DNA from: Treponema berlinense
GTDB lineage: Bacteria; Spirochaetota; Spirochaetia; Treponematales; Treponemataceae
NCBI RefSeq assembly: GCF_900167025.1
Contig: NZ_FUXC01000003.1
Coordinates: 132,457 to 196,456 of the forward strand
Length of the DNA: 64,000 bases
Direction: 5' to 3'
The translations under genes were made by a program, and so were the position numbers. The notes beneath the pieces are model-generated. The model was not told the DNA's origin, ran no database searches, and was given only the letters and a program-made list of their open reading frames with translations. Each line of letters opens with the position of its first letter. Position 1 is the first letter of the stretch. Positions 43,846-52,472 of the stretch are shown in pieces.

Positions 43846-45042
43846 CTAACGTTCCTTGTGCTGTTTTCGGATAAAGGCACTTTGTTTTATAAGTTCAAGA
43901 CAGTCTGGAACAAAGATTTTGTTTTCCGGCGAAAGTTTTATAACCGGCGAAAGTGAAAATTTCGGAACAAAGATGTTTTTTTCGTCCTGGCTAAGTCCGC
44001 ACATAGCGGCAATATCCAAAGGAGTTAAATCTGTCTGATACGAAGTTTTGTTTTTTGGATCGATTGCAACCCGCGCTTTTTCAATCTGGAGAGCGAGCAT
44101 ATCGGTCATCTTGCTGATTGGGTCGCGAATCTGGCTGTTCAAAAGCTGCCTTTGCGTCTGAAAAAGCCTTTCTGCCAAGGTTGTTGTAAGTCTTGCAATA
44201 AGCTGCGGCTGGGTTTGAACCATCTGGTCAAAGTTCGAGCGGTTTACGGTCATAAGTGTGCAATCTTCTTCGGCAATTGCGCAGGCGGAGCGAGGTTTGT
44301 TTTCGAGAAGGGCCATTTCGCCAAACATGTCGCCTTTTTTCAGGATTGCAAGCGTAACTTCCGAACCGTCGACAACCTTTGAGATTTTTACGCGTCCCGA
44401 CTGAATTATGAACATGTCGGCTCCGCTTTGCTGTTCAGACATGATCATCGTGTCTTTCGGGTATTTTCTGAGCAAATCCTGATTCGATTCAAAATAAACA
44501 GCCCTGCTTTTAGCTCTTAATGCGTTGAATCTGGTTTTTGCGAGAAGAACATTTATTCCAGCCGGATTGGCCTTTACATACTGATAATAAGCAAAAACGG
44601 CGATGCTCGGTTTATTCATCTTGTCGTAATAAGAAGCGACCCTGTAAATCTGTTCAGGACTTTGAGAAGCTGAATTATTTAAGGTTGCAAGAACGAGTGT
44701 GTCGTTCAAAAGCCGCATTCTGTTTGCAAAAGTGCGGATAATTTTCATGGCTACAGGAGTGTTTTTTTCGATAAGTTCAGGATATTGTTCGCGGCGGACA
44801 GAAATGCAGACAACGTCAGTAAGCGCAAGCACCGTGTCCATCTGCGAATGGTTCGACATGCAGGAAATTACGCCGATAAAGTCTCCAGGACCGAGCATTT
44901 CCTCTTTTTGACCGGGAATCGAATCCCCTCTATGAACGCGCACATTTCCGCATTGAATAATATAAAAAATATTATTCTGAGGACGTCCTTCGACTGTGAT
45001 ATACGAACCCTGCTTAAAATTTACGAACTGTAACTGAATCAC
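43846..45042 (-). CDS. Protein with two cyclic-nucleotide-binding domains
   Basis: The 398-residue soluble protein has a CRP-type cNMP-binding domain at residues about 10-110 (GPGDFIGVISCMSNH) and a second, better conserved one at about 190-300 (LKKGDMFGEMALLENKPRSA). They are joined by a helical segment. A C-terminal region after residue 310 contains LTPLDIAAMCGLS, a possible degenerate helix-turn-helix. It may sense cAMP or another nucleotide. The gene precedes murB-cysS-rpoE in the chromosome as in T. pallidum. The start is GTG 45042, with GGGG upstream. Confidence 0.82.
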   Translation of the reverse strand: MIQLQFVNFKQGSYITVEGRPQNNIFYIIQCGNVRVHRGDSIPGQKEEMLGPGDFIGVISCMSNHSQMDTVLALTDVVCISVRREQYPELIEKNTPVAMKIIRTFANRMRLLNDTLVLATLNNSASQSPEQIYRVASYYDKMNKPSIAVFAYYQYVKANPAGINVLLAKTRFNALRAKSRAVYFESNQDLLRKYPKDTMIMSEQQSGADMFIIQSGRVKISKVVDGSEVTLAILKKGDMFGEMALLENKPRSACAIAEEDCTLMTVNRSNFDQMVQTQPQLIARLTTTLAERLFQTQRQLLNSQIRDPISKMTDMLALQIEKARVAIDPKNKTSYQTDLTPLDIAAMCGLSQDEKNIFVPKFSLSPVIKLSPENKIFVPDCLELIKQSAFIRKQHKER

Positions 45043-45067
45043 GATTTTCCCCGCTTCTTAATCAAAA

Positions 45068-45095
45068 ATTATAATGGATAATACGGAATTTGTAA
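45068..45095 (-). promoter_or_regulatory. Promoter of the cNMP-domain gene
   Basis: On the minus strand TTACAA (45090-45095), a 16-bp spacer and a perfect TATAAT (45068-45073). The mRNA leader would be about 20 nt and includes GGGG before the GTG start. Confidence 0.65.
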
Positions 45096-45113
45096 GCCTT
45101 GAAAAATCAAAAA

Positions 45114-46133
45114 TCAGGCAAAAATTATTTCCGGTTCAAGAAAAACTCCCTGTTTTTTAAGGACAGCTTCCTGTACAATTTCCACGAGTTCCAGAATATC
45201 AGCCGAACGCGCTTTTTGCTCCGGATTTATAATAAAATTCGCGTGCCAGGGCGCAATTTGAGCACCACCGACCGAAAATCCCTTAAAACCGCATTCATCA
45301 ATCAGTTTTCCAGCGACAATTTTGCGTTCCGGGTCGTTTTTAAAGGCCGAGCCACAGCTTGGAGCGCGAAAATGCCCGAGTTCAGAGCGTTTTTGTTTTA
45401 CCTGCAAGGAAAGTTCGTCGTCAAAACCCGAAGTTACTGAAAATTCCGCCGAAAGAATTATTTTTTTAGAAGAAGGGGAAAGCCTTCCCCCCGCTCCAAC
45501 CGCTTCCGCGTTTTCCGCTTCCCCTTCGAGCGGGGGAAAATCCCCCGCAACGCCCCCTTTTTGCATTTTTTTGCAGGGCTGGAAAGGCGATTTTTTATAA
45601 TCCCAGTCGTTTTTTTCAGTTTTATAAGTCAAAATCTTGTTTTTTTGAGTGTCAAAATATCTTACGCTTAAAAGCCTGTCAGAGGCTGCAAGACCAAAGC
45701 AGCAGGCGTTCATAAAAACAGCTCCGCCTGTAGTTCCGCTCAGCGCAGTAAAAGCTTCTAATCCGCCAAGGTTGTTTTTTTTGCAAAAATTAAGGACAGA
45801 ACCCCAGCCTGTTCCTGCAGAACAAACAATTCTGTCGTTTTCTAAAAGTTGTACAGATTCGTCTTTTCCGAGTTTTCTTGTGCAAATAACAAGATTAAGT
45901 CCTTCATCCGGAAAAACAACATTGCTTCCACCGCCAGCCAAAAAATATTTTAAACCGCAACTGGCGGCAGCATCTAAAGCTAAAATGAGGCTTTTTTCGT
46001 CAAAAGGTTCCAAAAAAAGTTCCGCTCTGCCGCCGACGTGCATAGAACTGTGGCCTGCAAGAAGCTCGCCGGTTTTTATTTCGCCAAAAAAATTATTTTT
46101 TAAAAGAATATCCTTAAAAGCAAGATTTTTCAT
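45114..46133 (-). CDS. murB: UDP-N-acetylenolpyruvoylglucosamine reductase with an in-frame insertion
   Basis: The 339-residue FAD enzyme makes UDP-MurNAc for peptidoglycan. It shows the FAD-binding FLAGGGSNVVF, LSGTTGGAVFMNACCFG, the Ser-containing APSCGSAFKNDP and a terminal EPEI with the catalytic Glu. Between DWDYKKSPFQ and KIILSAEF, where the family usually has only a few residues, it carries about 30 extra residues rich in Gly, Ala, Pro and Glu. These are encoded by a GC-rich island with hairpins. ATG 46133 follows a TATAAT by 6 bp and seems leaderless. The longer frame from 46286 has no support. Confidence 0.9.
   Translation of the reverse strand: MKNLAFKDILLKNNFFGEIKTGELLAGHSSMHVGGRAELFLEPFDEKSLILALDAAASCGLKYFLAGGGSNVVFPDEGLNLVICTRKLGKDESVQLLENDRIVCSAGTGWGSVLNFCKKNNLGGLEAFTALSGTTGGAVFMNACCFGLAASDRLLSVRYFDTQKNKILTYKTEKNDWDYKKSPFQPCKKMQKGGVAGDFPPLEGEAENAEAVGAGGRLSPSSKKIILSAEFSVTSGFDDELSLQVKQKRSELGHFRAPSCGSAFKNDPERKIVAGKLIDECGFKGFSVGGAQIAPWHANFIINPEQKARSADILELVEIVQEAVLKKQGVFLEPEIIFA
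45472..45560. repeat. GC-rich hairpin element inserted in frame in murB
   Basis: The stretch contains GGGGAA/TTCCCC (about 45475-45490) and TTCCCC/GGGGGAA (about 45519-45537). It ends GCAACGCCCCC, close to the ACGCCCCC end of the island at 63334-63453. Its base composition contrasts with the rest of murB, and it encodes a Gly/Ala/Pro/Glu-rich loop. It adds a multiple of three bases, so the enzyme frame is kept. Confidence 0.65.
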
Positions 46134-46139
46134 AAAAAA

Positions 46140-46145
46140 ATTATA
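46140..46145 (-). promoter_or_regulatory. -10 box of murB
   Basis: A perfect TATAAT on the minus strand lies 6 bp before the murB ATG, so the mRNA would start at the ATG. The -35 is poor (TAGTTT). Confidence 0.55.
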
Positions 46146-46310
46146 GCAGAAAAAAGCCGTGCAAACTATGAGCGTTTTGATATTTATTGTTTTTTCGCAA
46201 TAATTGAATAGAAATCTCAATTGTTTTAGTATATATGTGAAAATTTGAGTTTTCGGTCTGTTGCAAAACCACAACACCAAATACATAAATTAAGTTTTCT
46301 GGAGAAAAAT

Positions 46311-47855
46311 ATGGCACTTAGACTTTTTAACACAATGGGTCGCAAAATGGAAGAATTTGTTCCTGTTGATCCGAATAAAAAATATGTCGGTTTTTATGGC
46401 TGCGGACCGACAGTTTACAACTACGCCCACATTGGAAACCTTCGCGCTTACGTTTTTCTGGATATTCTGGACAAAACTTTGACTTATTTGGGTTACGACA
46501 TTAAGCATGTCATGAATATTACGGACGTTGGTCATTTGACAGGAGATGCTGACGACGGCGAAGATAAAATGGTAAAAACTGCTGAAGAGCGCCATCAGAG
46601 CGTTCTCGACGTTGCAAAATTTTACACGGACGCTTTTATGTCCGACATTGACGCGCTCAATATTCGCCATCCTGATGTTATCTGCAAGGCGACCGAGCAT
46701 ATTTCGGATATGATTGAGCTTATAAAAAAAATCGAAGCTAACGGCCACACTTATACTGCCGGCGGAAACCTTTATTTTGACATTTCGACTTTTCCTGGTT
46801 ACGGAGATCTCGCAAATTTAAATCTTGACGAATTAAAGGCAGGCGCCGGAAGACGCAAGCTTTCGATTATCGACGAAAATAAACGAAATCCGGGCGACTT
46901 TGTTTTATGGTTTACAAAATCAAAATTTGAAAATCAGGCGATGACTTGGGACAGTCCGTGGGGACGCGGTTATCCTGGCTGGCATATTGAGTGTTCGGCT
47001 ATGAGTATGAAATATCTTGGAAAGCACATCGACATTCACACTGGCGGAGTTGACCACATTCCTGTCCACCACACAAACGAAATTGCGCAGTCAGAAGGAA
47101 GTTTTTCGGCTGAAGAAAGGGCTGAAGGTCCGTGGGTAAAATACTGGCTTCATAATGAATTTCTGGTAATCGAAGGCGGAAACAAAATGTCGAAGTCTTC
47201 TGGAAATTTCTTACGGTTGCAGACTCTTCTGGACAAAGGTTATGACGCCCTCGACTACAGATTTTTTCTTTTGGGCGGACACTACCGCAAGCAGATTTAT
47301 TTTTCTTGGGACGCGATGGACGGTGCAAAAAATGGACGCGCGGCTTTGAATGAACGCGTTGCCAAACTTATTCTAAAAGCAAAAGATGAAGGACTGGAAC
47401 TTACAAAAGAAAATTTTGCCGAAAAACTCGCCTCTATCGCCGAAAAATTGCACAAGGACGGCGAAAGCGAAAATCTTAAAAAATTCCGCGAAGGCCTCGA
47501 AAACGACCTTTTGACTCCAGTTGCAATGGCAGCAATGCAGAAAGAAACAAACGGAAAAGGCCGGGCTGCAGTTGACTGTCTTGCCGATATTTTTACGATG
47601 GACAAAGTTCTTTCGCTCAAAGTGATTGAAAACGCAATCGAAGTTGCAAAAAAACTCGAAAAAGAATCATCTGCGCATTTGGACGACCACGCAGGCGACA
47701 GCGAAGCTGCAGAGATTACTGCTCTTGTTGAAGAACGCACTGCGGCAAAAAAAGCAAAGGATTTTGCAAAAGCCGACCAGATCCGCAACGACCTTGCAGC
47801 CCGCGGAATTACAATTATAGACACGCCGCAGGGACCAACCTGGAAACGAAATTAA
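46311..47855 (+). CDS. cysS: Cysteinyl-tRNA synthetase
   Basis: The 514-residue class I synthetase charges tRNA-Cys. It has HIGH-type HIGN near residue 43, zinc ligands in FYGCGPTVYN, HIECSAMS and DHIPVHHTNE, and the KMSKS signature in NKMSKSSGN. The C-terminal part ends with the typical RNDLAARGITIIDTPQGPTW. ATG 46311 has GGAGAA upstream; the frame open from 46245 lacks one. Confidence 0.95.
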   Translation: MALRLFNTMGRKMEEFVPVDPNKKYVGFYGCGPTVYNYAHIGNLRAYVFLDILDKTLTYLGYDIKHVMNITDVGHLTGDADDGEDKMVKTAEERHQSVLDVAKFYTDAFMSDIDALNIRHPDVICKATEHISDMIELIKKIEANGHTYTAGGNLYFDISTFPGYGDLANLNLDELKAGAGRRKLSIIDENKRNPGDFVLWFTKSKFENQAMTWDSPWGRGYPGWHIECSAMSMKYLGKHIDIHTGGVDHIPVHHTNEIAQSEGSFSAEERAEGPWVKYWLHNEFLVIEGGNKMSKSSGNFLRLQTLLDKGYDALDYRFFLLGGHYRKQIYFSWDAMDGAKNGRAALNERVAKLILKAKDEGLELTKENFAEKLASIAEKLHKDGESENLKKFREGLENDLLTPVAMAAMQKETNGKGRAAVDCLADIFTMDKVLSLKVIENAIEVAKKLEKESSAHLDDHAGDSEAAEITALVEERTAAKKAKDFAKADQIRNDLAARGITIIDTPQGPTWKRN

Positions 47856-47909
47856 AATAAACTGAAAATAAGATTTTTCTTATTTTTCCTGTAACTTTTT
47901 GAGGCAAAG

Positions 47910-48467
47910 ATGATTTCTAATAATGTGGAAGCCAGTGAAAAACCGTTGAATGCTGCAAACTCCGCGGATTTTCGCCGCATTTACAATGAAACTATGATTC
48001 TTCTCTTTAAAGTTTCGTGGCGTATTGTAAATGATGAAGATGCAGCGGAAGACATTGTTCACGATTCTTACATAAAGGCCAGCGAGAAAAAAATGTCGTT
48101 TCCTACAATGAACGACGCAAAATTCTGGCTTATAAGGGTAGTAAAAAATGCTTCGCTGAATTATGCGCTCCGTAAAAAAAGAGAAAGAACTGCTTATAAA
48201 AAGGCTCTTTACGAAGACAGACGTCAACAGACTTCCGGCGAAACAGATTTGTTAAGGCAGGAAACTCAAAAAATCGCGCTTGCCGCCTTGAAAAAACTGC
48301 CTAAAACATTAAAAGAGGTAATCATTCTTCGTGAATACGGAGATTTGAATTATAAAGAAATCGGAAAAGTTTTGGGAATTACGGAAGGAAATGTAAAAAT
48401 TCGCATGTTCCGTGCCCGAGAACAACTGGAAAAACTCATTGGAGGCGATGATGTCTACTTGTCCTGA
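47910..48467 (+). CDS. ECF-family sigma factor
   Basis: The 185-residue protein has sigma region 2 (VSWRIVNDEDAAEDIVHDSY) and region 4 (VIILREYGDLNYKEIGKVLG, then GNVKIRMFRAREQL). It directs RNA polymerase to a set of promoters when released from its anti-sigma factor. The following gene overlaps it by 17 nt and encodes a zinc-finger anti-sigma factor. The position after cysS is like that of rpoE in T. pallidum (recalled). Confidence 0.9.
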   Translation: MISNNVEASEKPLNAANSADFRRIYNETMILLFKVSWRIVNDEDAAEDIVHDSYIKASEKKMSFPTMNDAKFWLIRVVKNASLNYALRKKRERTAYKKALYEDRRQQTSGETDLLRQETQKIALAALKKLPKTLKEVIILREYGDLNYKEIGKVLGITEGNVKIRMFRAREQLEKLIGGDDVYLS

Positions 48468-49164
48468 AAAAGATCTTCATTCAATTTATCTCGATGGCGA
48501 ACTCCCGGAAGAATTTTTAAAGGAATACGAAACCCATGTTGCAGGTTGCGAAAAATGTCAGGCCGAGCTCGAAAAACTTAAAAAGGTTTCTGTTCCTTTT
48601 AGGGAAGATGCTCTTTCTGTAAAACTTGACCAGACCTATCTTGATCAGAGTTTTGCCCGCCTCCAGACAAAGATGCGCTTTAAGGAAACAGCTGAGCGCT
48701 GCGAAAAGTCATACATTATTCGGCCGTACATAAAATGGGTGAGCGGTTTTGCGGCTGCTGCCGCGGTTTTTGCGGTTATTGTAACTCCGCTCAGTTTAAA
48801 ATCAAATTCAAAAGAACAGAAAGAACTTACTGCCATTGCCCGAACCCAGATAAAGCCGATACAAGAAAGCAGGGTTGTAGTTGATGGAAATTTAGACAGC
48901 TTAAAAATTTCTACGGCTCTCAGTTCTGCCAAACAGATTGAAGAAAAAACTGAATCAAAAGAAGAAAATGCCGATTTGCAGGTTCTAAATCCAAACCAGA
49001 AGGTTGTTTCGGCTACAAGCCTTGCTTCAAATTTGAATGACAGTTTTAACGATATTGATGTTTTTCGCCCGGACTTTAACAATTCGTCCGTCTCTGTTAG
49101 AATAGAAGTTCCACGTATGCAAACTATTCCAATGAGGAAGGCAGAAAAAATTGAAAATCGCTGA
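48451..49164 (+). CDS. Membrane-bound zinc-finger anti-sigma factor
   Basis: The 237-residue protein begins with an anti-sigma zinc finger (HSIYLDGELPEE, then HVAGCEKC, the His-x3-Cys-x2-Cys signature). It has one membrane segment (VSGFAAAAAVFAVIVTPLSL) and a periplasmic part of about 130 residues without a known fold. It should bind the ECF sigma encoded just upstream and release it on an envelope signal. GGAGG precedes the ATG pair at 48448/48451 within the sigma gene. Confidence 0.85.
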   Translation: MSTCPEKDLHSIYLDGELPEEFLKEYETHVAGCEKCQAELEKLKKVSVPFREDALSVKLDQTYLDQSFARLQTKMRFKETAERCEKSYIIRPYIKWVSGFAAAAAVFAVIVTPLSLKSNSKEQKELTAIARTQIKPIQESRVVVDGNLDSLKISTALSSAKQIEEKTESKEENADLQVLNPNQKVVSATSLASNLNDSFNDIDVFRPDFNNSSVSVRIEVPRMQTIPMRKAEKIENR

Positions 49165-50836
49165 AAAATTTTCAGTTCTTTTTAGAAAATATCCTTTATT
49201 CAGAACTTGTTCGATAATTTTTGCAATTCTTTTTGTCCTTGGTTTTGTTTCTATCATAACATATCAGGCCAGAAAAATTCCGCAGATTGATTCTATTGTT
49301 CCGTCCGTAGGTTCTCCTGGTGACGTTATGGTAATTGCGGGGCGAAATTTTGGCAGCCTAAAAAATTCTTCTGACTTTGTAGAAGTCGGCGGTTCAAGAA
49401 TTACGGCCTCTGGCTATCTTGAATGGACAGACGAACACATAAAACTCATTTTGCCGTCAAATGTTCAGGACGGGCTTGTAATTGTTTCAACAAAAGCCGG
49501 ACAGTCAAAACCTGGATTTTTTGCAAATGAGGCAGGAATTCCTGTCGAAGTTCCGCCAGATACAAAAACAACAATGCCTGTAATTTCTTCAGTTTCTCCA
49601 GAATCAGCTTTTGTAGGGCAGCTGCTTGTTTTGAGCGGAACAAATTTTGGAACAGTCCGCAGCAATTCAAAAATCTTCTTTACGGCAAATTTGCCTGAAA
49701 ATTCGACTTCTTCCGACGACATTGCCTTTATCGAAGCGGCCGGCGAAGATTACGACTACGAATATTGGAGCAACAGCGAAATTCACGTAAGAGTTCCAAA
49801 CGGCGCTGCCAGCGGACACATTTACGTTCAGACAGAAAAAGGAACGAGCAATTATGCAGGGGTAAATTTAAAATCTACGCTCGGAACAAAAAAATATTCT
49901 GACAAAAAAACATATTTAATTCACCTAAACACAGATATAGACGACATAAATTCAAAATCAAATACGACACTTTCTCTGCACGTTCCGCGGCCTGTAAAAA
50001 ACTCACGGCAGCCTTTTGTTCAGATGACGGAATGTGCTCCTGAGCCGGTTTTTGAAAATTATCAGGACACGGTAATTCATCAAACTGAACTTTCAAAAAC
50101 GTCTTCAAAAAAACTTACTTTTACTCATAATTTTGTTGTTGAAGATTACGCGGTTCAAACCAAGGTTAACGTAAAAAATGTAAAACCTTTTGCCGCAAAA
50201 TCGCGGGTTCTTTACACGGCATTTACAAAACCGGATGAAGTTATTGCTTCGGAAGATGAAGATTTTGTCGGCCTTGCAAAAAAAATCGTCAAAAAAGAAA
50301 CAAATCCGTATCTTCAGGCAAAGATGATTTACGAATATATGCTTGAAAACTTTGCGGTTACAAAAAAACTCAGAAAACCAGGCTCGGAAGTAAAAGACTT
50401 GCTCGAAGACAAAAAAGGCGATTCTTACGACTTTGCAATTGTCTACACGACACTTTTGCGCGCCTTAAAAATTCCATGCCTTCCTGTTGCCGGAATTCTT
50501 GTCGATTCTGATATGCGGGCTTTTTCGCACTGGTGGAGCGAGTTTTACATAGAAAATTTTGGCTGGATTCCGGTCGACATTGCCCTTGGCTCTGGACTTG
50601 AATATAAATCGTTTAAAAATGTTGAAGATCCTAAGACTTTTTATTTTGGCAATATCGACAGCCAGCACATTATTTTTTCGCGCGGATACAACGAAGTTAA
50701 GCCGACACTTTCTGGCGGACACATTGTAAGCCGCGACAGAACTTTCGCAGTTCAGTCAATTTGGGAAGAATCTTCTGCAGGAACCGTAAACTACAGTTCT
50801 CTGTGGAATGAACCGGTAATTGCCGGAGTATATTAA
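49151..50836 (+). CDS. TIG-domain and transglutaminase-like protein with Ser in place of the catalytic Cys
   Basis: The 561-residue protein has an N-terminal membrane anchor (TCSIIFAILFVLGFVSII), then two IPT/TIG domains (VPSVGSPGDVMVIAGRNFGS; VSPESAFVGQLLVLSGTNFG). The C-terminal domain is of the transglutaminase-like type: KGDSYDFAIVYTTLLRAL, PVAGILVDSDMRAFSHWWSE, FGWIPVDIALG. The family uses Cys-His-Asp. Here Ser425 holds the Cys place, with His460 and Asp476 kept, so it is either a serine enzyme or a binding pseudoenzyme. The start is TTG 49151 with GAGGAAGG 10 nt upstream. It overlaps the anti-sigma gene by 14 nt and belongs to the stress operon. Confidence 0.8.
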   Translation: MKIAEKFSVLFRKYPLFRTCSIIFAILFVLGFVSIITYQARKIPQIDSIVPSVGSPGDVMVIAGRNFGSLKNSSDFVEVGGSRITASGYLEWTDEHIKLILPSNVQDGLVIVSTKAGQSKPGFFANEAGIPVEVPPDTKTTMPVISSVSPESAFVGQLLVLSGTNFGTVRSNSKIFFTANLPENSTSSDDIAFIEAAGEDYDYEYWSNSEIHVRVPNGAASGHIYVQTEKGTSNYAGVNLKSTLGTKKYSDKKTYLIHLNTDIDDINSKSNTTLSLHVPRPVKNSRQPFVQMTECAPEPVFENYQDTVIHQTELSKTSSKKLTFTHNFVVEDYAVQTKVNVKNVKPFAAKSRVLYTAFTKPDEVIASEDEDFVGLAKKIVKKETNPYLQAKMIYEYMLENFAVTKKLRKPGSEVKDLLEDKKGDSYDFAIVYTTLLRALKIPCLPVAGILVDSDMRAFSHWWSEFYIENFGWIPVDIALGSGLEYKSFKNVEDPKTFYFGNIDSQHIIFSRGYNEVKPTLSGGHIVSRDRTFAVQSIWEESSAGTVNYSSLWNEPVIAGVY

Positions 50837-50894
50837 GTGCATCTCTAAGAATTTCGGTTTTTAGAGGTTTCATAAAAAATTTGTGGAGGACAAA

Positions 50895-51593
50895 ATGTCT
50901 GTAAAAGTTTTGTCGGTTGGAGGCTCGATTGTAGCTCCAGAAGGACCTGATGTTGAATTCGTAAAAAAATTTGTTTCGCTCATCAAACAGTATCTTGCGG
51001 AACACAAGGAAGATAAACTGATTTTTGTAGTCGGCGGTGGCGGTCCGGCACGAATTTATCAAAATGCATTCCGCGCAGTAACAGAAACTTCTCCGGACAG
51101 CTCAACAGAAGCGGCTGACTGGATTGGAATTATGGCAACAAGGCTCAACGCGCAGTTTGTAAAGGCAAGTTTTGGCGACTTATGCCGCGAAGCGGTTGTG
51201 ACCGATCCTACAGTTGCAGAAGAATTCACAGGTTCAGTTTTGCTTGCGGCAGGCTGGAAACCAGGTTTTTCGACCGACAACGACGCAGTACTTCTTGCAG
51301 AAAAATTCGGCGCAAAGACAGTCGTAAATTTGAGCAATATCGAAAAAGTTTATACAGACGATCCTCGCAAAAACCCGGACGCAACTCCAATTGACGAAAT
51401 TTCCTGGGCAGATTTTAGAAAAATTGTCGGCGACGAGTGGACTCCTGGCAAAAATTGTCCTTTTGACCCGATTGCTTCAAAAAAAGCGCAGTCGCTTGGT
51501 CTTACAGTAATTTGTGCCGGCGGAAAAAATCTTGAGAACATAAAGGCGATTCTCGAAGACAAAAATTATGTTGGAACAACAATCCGCGGATAA
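50895..51593 (+). CDS. pyrH: UMP kinase, archaeal type
   Basis: The 232-residue amino-acid-kinase-fold enzyme phosphorylates UMP to UDP. It has VLSVGGSIVAPEGPD, FVVGGGGPARIYQ and VNLSNIEKVYTDDPRKNPDA. The short length and sequence details match the archaeal PyrH subfamily rather than the usual bacterial one, as is usual in spirochaetes. ATG 50895 has GGAGG 6 nt upstream. Confidence 0.85.
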   Translation: MSVKVLSVGGSIVAPEGPDVEFVKKFVSLIKQYLAEHKEDKLIFVVGGGGPARIYQNAFRAVTETSPDSSTEAADWIGIMATRLNAQFVKASFGDLCREAVVTDPTVAEEFTGSVLLAAGWKPGFSTDNDAVLLAEKFGAKTVVNLSNIEKVYTDDPRKNPDATPIDEISWADFRKIVGDEWTPGKNCPFDPIASKKAQSLGLTVICAGGKNLENIKAILEDKNYVGTTIRG

Positions 51594-51610
51594 AAATTAA
51601 AAAATAAAAT

Positions 51611-51646
51611 AAGGGCGACATTTTGCATAAAAATGCCGCCTTTTTT
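51611..51646 (+). terminator. Terminator after pyrH
   Basis: AAGGGCGaCATTTT pairs with AAAATGcCGCCTT around a short loop, followed by six T, 18 bp after the pyrH stop. Confidence 0.8.
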
Positions 51647-51654
51647 GTCTGCGT

Positions 51655-51752
51655 CCTTCAATTCTTTATAACCGGCCGCTTTGGGTTCGCTGACCGCTCA
51701 TTGCCGGCGCAGCCGTCAACTAAAGCCCGTCGTGTCCGGCGCAAGATGCATT
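51655..51752. repeat. GC-rich island between pyrH and the glucosaminidase gene
   Basis: GC-rich sequence with GGCCGCTTTGGGTTCGCTGACCG, CATTGCCGGCG and CCCGTCGTGTCCGGCGC. It resembles the other islands in composition and in the CATTGC and AAAGCCCG motifs, but hairpins are shorter. No gene. Confidence 0.45.
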
Positions 51753-51760
51753 TTTTCGCA

Positions 51761-52366
51761 TTAAAATTGTTCAAGTCTTGCTAAAAGAGCGTCCAGTTTT
51801 GTTCCGTAGTTTTTGTCAGTTGCCCAGGTTCCTGCAAGGTCAAATACCGAATATGCAAGTTTTGTCTTGTGTACCCAGTTGTATCGCGGATCTACAAGCG
51901 CTTTTTTTAGCTTTACGTCTTCTGTCGTTGCATAGGCCTGCAAATGCTGGATATGTGCGCGCACTCCTGTTTGCTGGTCTGGAAATTTTTCTCCTGGTTT
52001 GGAAGAGTCAATTGCCCCTAAACCGCAGTAATTGTGCCATTCACTTTTTACAAGATTCCCGAATCTTAAAAATCCTGTTTCAAGGCACATCTGCACAAAG
52101 GCAACGTCGCTGTTAATTCCTTCAGCTTTTGCTTCCTGGATATAATCTTTTGCAAGGCTTTTTACTTTTTGCAGAGGAATATTTGGATTTTCCGAAAGAA
52201 AAAATTCAGCAAGTTGATTTTCATTTTTAATTCCGTCTGCGAGCAATTTTCTCGAGCAGGATTTTTCTTCTTTTATGCCCGGAGAAATACAGGAAAAAAA
52301 TACGACTGAAAAGAAAAGAGTGGCGATTCCCCAGAAAAGAAATTTAGAAATTTTACGTTTAAACAT
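51761..52366 (-). CDS. Glucosaminidase-domain lipoprotein
   Basis: The 201-residue precursor has a lipobox (VVFFSC near residue 26). The mature part matches a LysM-less glucosaminidase (Bax/FlgJ-type) domain: VAFVQMCLETGFLRFGN with the catalytic Glu in LETGF, then NYCGLGA, HIQHLQAYA and DPRYNWVHK. It should cut peptidoglycan glycan strands at the envelope. The longer frame from 52657 reads through AT-rich upstream DNA and is rejected. No Shine-Dalgarno; GATACT lies five bases before the ATG. Confidence 0.82.
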   Translation of the reverse strand: MFKRKISKFLFWGIATLFFSVVFFSCISPGIKEEKSCSRKLLADGIKNENQLAEFFLSENPNIPLQKVKSLAKDYIQEAKAEGINSDVAFVQMCLETGFLRFGNLVKSEWHNYCGLGAIDSSKPGEKFPDQQTGVRAHIQHLQAYATTEDVKLKKALVDPRYNWVHKTKLAYSVFDLAGTWATDKNYGTKLDALLARLEQF

Positions 52367-52472
52367 ATTCAAGTATCGGAAAAAACTAAAAAATCCTGAA
52401 ATTTTCAAAAAAATGTGTAAAAGTTGATTTTTAGAGCCATATATATAGTAAAAGCAAAAATTGGAGGAAAAA

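Noticed and set aside
45322-46146. Two plus-strand ORFs (92 and 165 codons) opposite murB
   Set aside because: Both are antisense to conserved MurB motifs; low-complexity Ser/Pro/Lys translation.
46134-46286. 51-codon N-terminal extension of murB
   Set aside because: The extension crosses the -10 box of murB and the cysS leader and has no homology to MurB.
46245-46310. N-terminal extension of cysS
   Set aside because: ATG 46311 has a proper GGAGAA site and begins the conserved CysS sequence; the extension covers the promoter region.
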